A stretch of 64,000 bases of DNA from Tritrichomonas foetus. Taxonomy: Eukaryota > Parabasalia > Tritrichomonadida > Tritrichomonadidae. Shown piece after piece: positions 9,592 to 18,500 of the stretch (position 1 is its first letter; each line of letters starts with the position of its first letter). Below the pieces are notes generated by a model that saw nothing but the letters and a program-made list of their open reading frames with translations, was not told the origin of the DNA and did no database searches. The translations under genes and the position numbers were made by a program. Location of the stretch: NCBI GenBank assembly GCA_001839685.1, contig MLAK01000654.1, positions 18,735-82,734 on the forward strand, written 5' to 3'.

Positions 9592-10004
9592 GAGATAACC
9601 AACTAATTCTTATGTTTTTTGTTTGTATTTGAATAAAATGATTTCTTATAACTCTCTTATTTTAGCATTACCTATTTTATCAGAGATTTATTTAAATAAA
9701 AGTAATAAAGAAGCAATATGAACGAATAATCCGCTGTTTATTGTGATTGTGATTCTTTAGTGATTGTGATTCTTTAGTGATTGTGATTCTTTAGTGATTG
9801 TGATTCTTTAGTGATTGATAATGTCAAAACAATTTCTTAAATTGATCGAATCACGTAATTATTCCAATCACTTCCCCCATGGGTATTTCAAAATAAGACG
9901 ATTCTCAATCGACTAAATACATCTCTGATATCTTCATGTGAACACTAATAACAAACCGAAAAATAATATGAAATGTGCATGAATTAAATAATAAAGGATG
10001 TTTA
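9592..10004. other. intergenic spacer holding a 17-bp tandem repeat
   Basis: 3'-3' spacer between the Ser-rich protein gene and the subtilisin gene. It contains the 17-bp repeat at 9744-9818; nothing else is seen. Confidence 0.5.
9744..9818. repeat. 17-bp tandem repeat, about four copies
   Basis: The unit TGATTGTGATTCTTTAG recurs with an exact 17-base period (CTTTAG at 9755, 9772, 9789 and 9806) with essentially no divergence. A young minisatellite in a 3'-3' spacer. Confidence 0.9.
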
Positions 10005-12998
10005 TTACCTATATGATTTGTATCCTTGTTGTGTTGTTGCCGAATCCCTCTTGCAATGGAGAAAGAGAATTATTACTAAAATTACTACCAAAATTACAAT
10101 AATAACACCTAATATAGATCCTGTTAATATTAATCCTAAATGAAGTGTTTTGATTTCATCATTTATTTCCTTTGAGTCATTTGTTTCATCTGTTGATGAA
10201 GAATTTGTGACTATATCAGGATTGAATTGTTCTCCAATTACTTGAAGACAGAATTCTTGGTCATCAAAATGATTGTTAAAAATCGCAATGCATATTGGTT
10301 CATTAGATTCAATGATTATATTGGTTTCAATGTCTTCTAAACCAATATATGTTTCAAAATCACTTAATGCTGAATGGCATTTCATTCCAAACCAAACACT
10401 AGAATAGCTTCCATTGATCGAATTAGGACGTCTTATTTTGATAATATCAATTGATTTGAACTTCAAAAACACTCGTTTGATAGAATTATGGCTTATACTA
10501 ATGTTCATATCATTTTGAGACATTTCTGATATTTCAGTCTGACAATGATTTCCAACATGCAATGAATCACAATGACATTTTCCATGTCTTGTACAAGTTT
10601 CACATCCACAATCCAAAGTTTCTTTGAATATTAATTGCTGATCGTCAACTGGCCCCACTGAAACAACCGAAAAATTTTGTTTTTCATTAACGTTAGAATA
10701 TATATGAATCTCGTATTCACCAAGTTCTAGCTCTTCTTTCGAAATAATAACTTTTTCATTAGTTGATAAATGTTCAGAATCCTCATCTTGTCGATTATCT
10801 CCCAAATAACGCATGTTATTTGGCGAAATAACCACTAAATCCAAATCATTCATTATTGGAATCATTGATTCAATATTTAATTCAACATCGAAATATGATA
10901 AAACAATTCGAAGATCAGAGTTCTTATTCTTAACTGTTATTTTTGTCATGACGTGATTTGAGTGTTCAATAAAACTATCTTGTTTAGAAATTGCTACACC
11001 AAATGATTTATCAAAACACAAAATTGTTGAAAGATCAACAATTCCATGACCCATTAACATATCTGGTTCTTTGGAATGATCAGGTCGAGAAGCAGATGCA
11101 ATAATTAAAGCTCTTAAATCAGCACCGTTTAAAATGATATTTCTTTTTTCTCTGAAATATTGATTTACCAAAGCTGTAGCACCAGCTACATTAGGTGTAG
11201 CCATACTTGTACCAAATGAACCGTAGTAATTATCGCCTTCTAGAAAGCATCCATGATATTCAGCACTACCTGCACTGGAAAAGGCACTTATAATATCTGT
11301 ACCTGGACTAACAACATCAGGTTTCAGCATTCCTTTATAGGCTGGTCCAATGGATGAATATGAAGCAGATTCGTATTCCACAGACCTATTTGCATATCTT
11401 GGTTTAAATAGGCGAATTTTTTTCTCTATTAGGGAGTATTGAAGAATTTTTTCGTCGGATGTGTAGAATGCTAATCCTTCTAAATTAGGACATTTCACAG
11501 GAGCATTCCCATAGTGAATAACATTTATTCCTTGAGCCAGATAATCACATGTTAATTTCTCATCAGCAGAGATGAAAATATTCAAATTCACAATATATTC
11601 CAATGAATGGATTAATTGGCTGATTTCAGAATGAGAGTATTCTGGGATTAATTTTAATGTAATTGGTACTAATTCACCTGAAACATCTTCCAAAATTACT
11701 GTATTATTTTCATTTGACAGTGAATTTATTGCTCCTACCGTTAATACGTTTTTGTTACCACCAGGATCGCATATAGTAAAATAAGTCCAGTTGTCAAATA
11801 AATTTCTTTCATTTCCAGCTGCAAAAATGAAAATACTGCCTCGAAAATTGTTAGAGTGTCCAAACAACCAATTTAATTCTTTAATAAATCCATACTCACT
11901 TCCCCAACTATTTGAACAGATTTTGGATTCCATTTCTTCCATTTTATTTCCTAGAGTCATTATTTCTTTCGCAAGAAGGCCATCTAAATTGATATACATT
12001 AATTTGGCATCTGGTGCAACACCATTATGACCTTGAACATATGGATTATCACAAATACTTTGACCAGCAATAGTACCACTAACATGTGTTCCATGATCCA
12101 TATCTTCTATACTGGCTTGAAATGATTCTTGAGACTCAAAGTCATAATATACAATTTTTCGATGATTGGCCATATTTTTTTGAAATTCTAGCTTAATATT
12201 TGGATCAAAAAACATGTCATGATTGTAATCAAGTAAAGAATCAACAACTGTAACTACTTCACCTTGACCAGTGATACCCTTATCATTGATATAACGCTCG
12301 AAATATTCATAATTTGTGTTCTCAATTATTTGTGGTTCACGAGTGTTTTTTTGAGTGAATCCTGCTCCTAAAATATTTTTAAGCTGCGGTTCTTGGTAGT
12401 GTGATATTCTTTGAACATATGGTAGTGATGATAATTCTTCAATAGCTTTCTTCTCTGATTCTTTCTCGTTGATGATTGAGATTAAATAGCAATTTTTCAA
12501 AAGTTTGGACTCTATTTGATAATGTTTTGAAATTGGCAAAGTATAAGACTCAGATAGAAAAACGTAATATTTCTTCTTTTTTTTGATTTCATTAGTTGTA
12601 TTTGTATTGGATTTATTTAATCTATTGAGTTGAAAATCATCATACTGAAGTGCATCTTTCACACTTGAATCAGAAATGTATTTTTCGTCATCATGAAGCA
12701 TTCGAAGTTTAATGGAGTCATCTGATAACATTCTGATAACTTCTTTCTGACTTAAATATAATGAAAATGTTTTTGAAGTTATTTTGTTATCATTTGTTGC
12801 TTTAATAGAATATTTAAGGTTTAAATAATCAAAAGGATTCTTGGAATCAACATAAACATAATACCATTGTTCGAAAGATGATTTTATATTGTGCTGTATG
12901 ATTTCTGTATTTTCTTTATTAAATTCAATTATTCGATGATCCGCAGTTCCTGTTGGGAATACTTTTGTTACCGAAAAAAATATGAAAAAGAACAACAT
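10005..12998 (-). CDS. subtilisin-like serine protease, type I membrane protein
   Basis: A 997-residue S8-family protease. A short hydrophobic leader (MLFFFIFFSVTKVFP) is followed by a ~230-residue pro-region. The catalytic triad is visible: Asp253 in VVTVVDSLLD, His302 in DMDHGTHVSGTIAG and Ser598 in FGTSMATPNVAG, with the oxyanion Asn395 in FIFAAGNERN. A ~150-residue insertion between Asn and Ser resembles a protease-associated insert. After the catalytic domain come a beta-rich region and a Cys-rich EGF-like patch (CGCETCTRHGKCHCDSLH). A strong membrane helix near residues 955-985 and a short tail (HCKRDSATTQQGYKSYR) anchor it, so the catalytic part faces outside or into the lumen. An initiator TCACTT sits 21 bases before the ATG. 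All active-site residues are present, so it is probably active. Confidence 0.92.
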   Translation of the reverse strand: MLFFFIFFSVTKVFPTGTADHRIIEFNKENTEIIQHNIKSSFEQWYYVYVDSKNPFDYLNLKYSIKATNDNKITSKTFSLYLSQKEVIRMLSDDSIKLRMLHDDEKYISDSSVKDALQYDDFQLNRLNKSNTNTTNEIKKKKKYYVFLSESYTLPISKHYQIESKLLKNCYLISIINEKESEKKAIEELSSLPYVQRISHYQEPQLKNILGAGFTQKNTREPQIIENTNYEYFERYINDKGITGQGEVVTVVDSLLDYNHDMFFDPNIKLEFQKNMANHRKIVYYDFESQESFQASIEDMDHGTHVSGTIAGQSICDNPYVQGHNGVAPDAKLMYINLDGLLAKEIMTLGNKMEEMESKICSNSWGSEYGFIKELNWLFGHSNNFRGSIFIFAAGNERNLFDNWTYFTICDPGGNKNVLTVGAINSLSNENNTVILEDVSGELVPITLKLIPEYSHSEISQLIHSLEYIVNLNIFISADEKLTCDYLAQGINVIHYGNAPVKCPNLEGLAFYTSDEKILQYSLIEKKIRLFKPRYANRSVEYESASYSSIGPAYKGMLKPDVVSPGTDIISAFSSAGSAEYHGCFLEGDNYYGSFGTSMATPNVAGATALVNQYFREKRNIILNGADLRALIIASASRPDHSKEPDMLMGHGIVDLSTILCFDKSFGVAISKQDSFIEHSNHVMTKITVKNKNSDLRIVLSYFDVELNIESMIPIMNDLDLVVISPNNMRYLGDNRQDEDSEHLSTNEKVIISKEELELGEYEIHIYSNVNEKQNFSVVSVGPVDDQQLIFKETLDCGCETCTRHGKCHCDSLHVGNHCQTEISEMSQNDMNISISHNSIKRVFLKFKSIDIIKIRRPNSINGSYSSVWFGMKCHSALSDFETYIGLEDIETNIIIESNEPICIAIFNNHFDDQEFCLQVIGEQFNPDIVTNSSSTDETNDSKEINDEIKTLHLGLILTGSILGVIIVILVVILVIILFLHCKRDSATTQQGYKSYR

Positions 12999-13880
12999 TA
13001 TGTGAAATCACTAACAAAGTGATATGGTCTGATGTTTTGTCAAAAACTTCGAAATAGTCATACTTTTGGTTATGAAAACTTTATACATGATCATTTATCA
13101 TTGTGATAAGAAAGTTTTCACTATTAAGAGCAATGATAAAATTCGATGATTCTGATGAAAATAATTATTTATCGATTTTTGATGAAAAAATAAAACTTCA
13201 GAGTATTATTTTAGTAGATAATACTGTATTATCATGATTTATAAAACTATTTTCCAGAATACCAATAGAAAGAATAATTTTCTTTTTCAAAATCATTGAA
13301 ATTTTTACTTTTTTGATGGATTACATTCTGTTGAATAGTTTCTCAATCATATTTTTCTCATAGCCATAACAGAAAACAAAACAAAACTATAATCTAATAT
13401 CCGAAAATATCTGGAAAAAGGTTCTTGTGAAAGTATATCATATTGAAATGCCCATTCCAATTTGTAATTTCTAGTGAATCTTCAGATGATGAATCTGTTG
13501 AGTGAAGATTCATTACATTTATAACTTATTAGTTCATTTATTTTAAAGATTGATGAATTATTAATGATGAAAACATCAATACCAATTCAATTATTTAGTT
13601 AGAATCATGATTTTGTTTCCAATATAATCCAAACAATTATTATTATTATTGATGACATTTCTTTTCATGTCTCCCATTTGAACTTTTTCTTTACAAACCA
13701 CAACAATATTTCATTGTTGAAGCTTTTTTTGATTTCTACCAATCACAACGTCATCTATCATTCTTAACCGTTCTATAATTGGTCAATTCCAATACAAATT
13801 GATATAAACTATTCAATGAAATGTTCAGAAAAGTTTAAAATTTTCATAGAAAATCTTTCAAATTGAAAGTTAAAAATAGA
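12999..13880. other. divergent intergenic region
   Basis: Nearly 0.9 kb of AT-rich sequence between two divergent genes. It holds the subtilisin initiator (13017-13022) and, near 13830, CAGAAAAGTTT upstream of the SCAMP gene. No ORF of note. Confidence 0.5.
13017..13022 (-). promoter_or_regulatory. initiator-like TCACTT of subtilisin gene
   Basis: Reverse-strand TCACTT; the A is 21-22 bases before the ATG at 12998, a typical trichomonad spacing. Confidence 0.55.
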
Positions 13881-14747
13881 ATGACGAATTCGGACTATCT
13901 CGACAATTATTCTCCTTTTACAAACGACGAAAATGGTGAATTACCTGAACCTCTCCCCCAAATCAATATCGATAAGCCAGTAGCTTCTTCTTCAATCTCA
14001 CCAGCTTCCCACACGACCTCTTCTCAAAATAATCAATTATCCGACGATTATCTTAGGGAGCTTCAAGAAAGTGTTAATGTCCTCGAACGCACCGTCGCAA
14101 ACCAAGAAAGTGAAGCCATGCAAAACCGTCAGTTTACCTCCACAGGCGAACCTAAACCAAATTGGCCCAAATTTTATCCATTAATACATTTTGACATGGA
14201 CGAAGTCCCTGAAAACAATCGCGGCTTTGTCCAAGAAGCATTCTTCTGCTGGTTTGTGATGCTCGGCGCCTTCCTTCTCAATTGGATAGGAACTATGTCA
14301 CTTTTGTCAGTCAACGATGCAATCGAATCGCCCGGCTCAAAAATCGCACTTTCGTCACTCTACTTTTTCATCATTGTTCCCCTCGCTCTCGACCTGGACA
14401 CACTTTCTGTATATCGATCGATGCTTTCGGCAGTATCCACTTTCACCTTTGTGAAGATTTTCATCTCATTAGGCGCGACCTGCTTCTTTGAGTTTATGCT
14501 CACGCTCGGGATGGAATCGAGCGGCAGCGTGGGCCTCATCTCTACAATTGAGCTTTTTGCAGCGAAACATATCGGTGTTGCTGTTTTTGGCCTTTTTGTG
14601 ACCCTCGGATTGGGTGCAGCATGTGCCTTCCACATAAAGCTATTCGTTAAATTGTGGAAATACTACAAAGGATCTGAAGCAGGCGGAAACATGGAAACAG
14701 ACATGAAAAAGTCAATGGCTGAGTATTTGATTAACACATTTAAGTGA
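13881..14747 (+). CDS. secretory carrier-associated membrane protein (SCAMP)-like
   Basis: A 288-residue protein with a ~90-residue polar N-terminus, a short coiled coil (residues 55-80), then the SCAMP-like entry PKPNWPKFYPLIHFDMDEVP and four membrane segments near residues 119-141, 154-171, 185-209 and 229-252. The loop between the second and third (LDLDTLSVYRSMLSAVSTF) takes the place of the SCAMP E-peptide. SCAMPs cycle between trans-Golgi, endosomes and plasma membrane. The usual N-terminal NPF endocytic motifs are absent; a single SPF is present. The upstream TTG at 13863 is not used; the ATG at 13881 is the start. Codon use is richer in C than in the neighbours, which may reflect high expression. 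Confidence 0.7.
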   Translation: MTNSDYLDNYSPFTNDENGELPEPLPQINIDKPVASSSISPASHTTSSQNNQLSDDYLRELQESVNVLERTVANQESEAMQNRQFTSTGEPKPNWPKFYPLIHFDMDEVPENNRGFVQEAFFCWFVMLGAFLLNWIGTMSLLSVNDAIESPGSKIALSSLYFFIIVPLALDLDTLSVYRSMLSAVSTFTFVKIFISLGATCFFEFMLTLGMESSGSVGLISTIELFAAKHIGVAVFGLFVTLGLGAACAFHIKLFVKLWKYYKGSEAGGNMETDMKKSMAEYLINTFK

Positions 14748-14784
14748 ATAAAATAAATAAAGTATCATTCAATGTTTTTACATC

Positions 14785-15045
14785 TTGCATTTTTTCTTTC
14801 TTTCTATTTTTCTTACTTTCTATGTTTCATTCTTTCTGTTTCTCTTTCTTTCTATGTTTCATTCTTTCTGTTTCTCTTTCTTTCTATGTTTCATTCTTTC
14901 TATGTTTCTTTCTTTCTCTTTCTTTCTATTTTTCTTACTTTCTTTCTTTCTATATATCATTCTATCTTTTTTTCTTTCTTTCTATTTTTCTTTCATTCTA
15001 TTTCTCTTTCATTCTATTTCTCTTTCTTTCTATTTTTTCCCCATT
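14785..15045 (+). repeat. polypyrimidine minisatellite (CTTT-rich)
   Basis: About 260 bases with almost only C and T on the forward strand. CTTT units are interrupted in a regular way; from 14821 a 32-base higher-order unit beginning TATGTTTCATTCTTTCTG occurs about 2.5 times. Such asymmetric tracts can form triplex DNA. Confidence 0.85.
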
Positions 15046-15574
15046 TCCCTTTGAATTGCTTTTTCTGTGTTTTTGTTTATCGGTTAACACCAGGTCAAGC
15101 TAAAAATGATGACTTGACCATTTTTAGAATCACTTTTTTAATGCTTATTAATGAATTTTATATTTTTTTAATTGAATTTACACTATTTAAGTGGTGTATT
15201 AGGTCGGTTTCCTATTAGAAAGTGTAAAACTTTTCGCCATTATCAGAGATTGATCAAACGGAATTTATATTCGACTTAAAACAAATACTAATTTATTGAT
15301 GATGCCTAGATAAATAAATGTAAAGATGTTAGGAATTTTCTAGTTATCTGATTCTCTGGAAATCATCATTTTAATGAATTCGTAAAAATATAGAAATCTG
15401 ACAAATTTCATCAATTGTCTGGTCAAATCATTCAATTAAAGCTTTATTGATTCAAAAAAATTCAATATATCAAAGATCAATTCTGAAAGATCTTTTTTTC
15501 ACCTCAACAATTTGAATACCTGTTCTTTGAAAAAACCATTTTTGAATTTCAATTCAAATACGAATGGTACTATT

Positions 15575-15589
15575 GAAAAAGTTTCACTA
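15575..15589 (+). promoter_or_regulatory. GAAAAAGTTT element with initiator TCACTA
   Basis: GAAAAAGTTTCACTA: the A-rich element runs directly into TCACTA, whose A is 6 bases before the ATG at 15592. The same GAAAAAGTTT decamer lies before the phosphatase gene (42263) and, with one extra A, before the pyrophosphatase gene. Confidence 0.45.
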
Positions 15590-15591
15590 TT

Positions 15592-18500
15592 ATGAGCGAA
15601 AATGAGATTGCGAAAGTAAAAAAAGCAATCTTAAGATGCGCAGACGACATAGAAAAATGTAGAAATGAGATTCGCGATGTAGATTTAGAAAACAGATTAA
15701 ATGGTGCGCTTGATGAATTGAAAAGTAAACTAAAAACATCATTAGATGAAATGAAATCAATTGCGAAGGAATCAATCGGGAAAACCGATGAGGCAACAAA
15801 TAAACTTGGTGAAACAATTCAAATTATGGAAGAAAGAGTTCAAACAATCAATAAATCATATGAAAAAAATAATCAAGAATTGCATTCTGTTTTAGAGAGG
15901 GTAGATTTTGTTGAAAATGAATCAAAAGAATCAAATAAAAGGTCAAAGGCAACAGTAAAGCAAATAAAAGCAATTCACAAAATGTTTGAAGAATATCGAA
16001 AATTAATTAATGCTGACATAATGGAAGGTGCTTTGGGCCAAAGAATGGAGTTAGTTGAAAATGATTTAAACTCATTTAAAGACAATGTTGAACAATCTTT
16101 GGAAGAAATGACTTTGATTAAAAAAGAATCAAAAGAAAAGCTCAAACAAATTGTAGCCATGTCTGATACAATGAATGAAAAGTTCGAACAATTTAAAATT
16201 CTTTTGGATGAAGTTCAAAGTTTGAAACGTTCAAATAAAGAATTGATTAATGAGGTAAAAGATTTATCAGAAAAATTATCAGAAGCCAACAAGCAGATTC
16301 AATCGAATACAAATTCAATTTCAAAATTGAAAAATGCAGCAAATGTTACTTTTACTGAATTTGACACAATTCGAAATGAAACAAAAGAAAATCTAAAAAA
16401 ACAAACTGAATTTCTCGAACAAAAAATTAACACAAACGAATCGAAAATCTCAAAAATTGATGGATCAATGACATCTATTCTACAACTATCCTCAGCTGTC
16501 GGTGAATTAGAACAGTTCAGAGAAGCAATTCAAAAAGATATTGAAAACATAAAAATAGAAATCGAAGAAGAATCGGAGAATAAATTTAATAAAATTAACA
16601 ATAAAATCGCAAATTTACAAAATGATACTAAAAATCTATATTCACTTGACTTAGATGAAAGGATAAATTCAAATAAAGATGCAATAGTTTCAATTCAAGA
16701 AAATTTAACTATTATTGATAAAAATCACATTGAAATTGAGAAAAAACTGAAAAATGATTTGCGACAAATCAAATCAGAATTCCAAAATAAAATCGATGAT
16801 GGAGTTTCAAATCATAATTCCGTTGTTGAATTTCAAGAAAGTCTTTCAGAAGCTATCCAAAAACTAAAAATTGAATTGAAAGAACTCAGAAAAACTGTTA
16901 AATCCAATCAAGAAGATATCGATAGGAAATTAAATGATGAAGTAACCAAATTCACAACAAATTCTCAACAGCTTGAGACTGAATTCGAAAAAGTTCGTTC
17001 AAATGCAAGAAGTTCAATTGAGAAAACAAATACTGCAATATGTACAATGGAACAAACCATTAATGATAACTTTAAAGCCATTAAATCAGATATTTCCAAT
17101 ATTAAAAAATCAACAAAAATTAGTCAAGATGAAATAAAATCTCAGGCAGCTACAATAAAAAACAATGTTTCACAAGTGCTGGCAGAAGTTAATGAAACCT
17201 TAGAAGAATTTAAAGCATCACAAAATAAAGAATTTGAAGAAAGTGTTAAATTTTTAGACTCTAGGATGAAAAAGACAGAAGATCTTATCAACATCATTCG
17301 TGGTGGAAGTGAAACTGATATTTCTACAATTATTCAAACAATGAAAACAATTCAAACTCAACTTACTGATAGCAAAAGTAAAATTGATGAAAAACTTATA
17401 AAAATTCGTGCAAATCTTGAACAGCTAATCGGAGAGAATCGGAAATCTACGGATTCTGACATTTCTGCTTTACAAGAAGTCATTATTTCAACCAAAAAAG
17501 AAATTTCTTCAGATGTTTCCCAATTTGTCAAAGAAAATATGAAAGAGTTCAAGCAAATGAATAGTAATATCGATGGTAAATGTGATGAACTGAATACTCT
17601 TTTTCTATCAATGAAGACTGACTTCCAAAATCTTAAAAATGATGTTGATAAATCTCAATCTCAAATTCAACAGGAAATCAATCAAAATCACAAGAAAATA
17701 TCCGCAATGAACAACGAAACTTTGAAAAAGATTGACACATCTAGTTCGGCGATTGATGAATTAAAAGATAACCTAATTAAATTGGAGGAATCGAATAAGA
17801 ATCTTTCCAGAAAAATTTCCAAGAAATTAGCAAAAACTCAACAGGAAATGGAGCAAATGATGAAAGAAAATAAAGAAGTTATTGATTCAGAAATCGATGA
17901 AATTGTAACACAAATTAAATCTCAAAAAGAGAATCTCTTGAATATAAAAAAGAATAATGAGGAGCTTCAAAATCAAATTTCTAATGTTCATAATGATGTT
18001 CGAAGCTTAAATAAAAGCAATAAAGATAAATTAATTGAAATCAAGAAAGAGTTACTCGATGAAATCAAAAAATCATATAATGAATCACTTGAAATGTTCA
18101 ATAAAGTACAATCTAGCATTGATGCATTCAAAGGCGATGCTGATTTAGACATACCTTCATTAATTATCACATTGAAAACTTTGAAATCACAGGTTACTGA
18201 TGGAATTTCACATTCAGAAGAAAGAATGAATAGAATGAAATCGAAATTCGATGAGAAAATTAATGGAATTAAAGATTCAATCGACAATTCACTGAATGAT
18301 ATTAGAAATGATGTCGTTGAATCAAATAGTTCAATTGAAAATAAGATTATTGATTTAATTATTGAAAAAGAAAAAGAATCCCAATCTCAAATCAATGAAA
18401 TTGCAAACAAAATTAAGCAAACCAATTCTATTTTCACGAAATTCATAGGTGAAAATAATAAAATTACCTTACATGATATTTTATCTTCCATTGATGATTT

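Larger units (their letters stand above)
14748..15591. other. intergenic region with a polypyrimidine tract
   Basis: Contains the T/C-rich repeat tract (14785-15045) just after the SCAMP gene, then AT-rich sequence and the promoter of the giant coiled-coil gene. The long open frames over the tract result from stop-poor low-complexity sequence. Confidence 0.6.

Noticed and set aside
9744..9818. Short regular repeat that could suggest a CRISPR array
   Set aside because: The units are contiguous with no spacers and only 17 bases long; the host is a eukaryote.
14744..15218. Three overlapping Phe/Ser/Leu-rich open frames of 89-148 codons
   Set aside because: They only read the C/T-rich minisatellite, which lacks stop codons in all frames; no start signal or domain.
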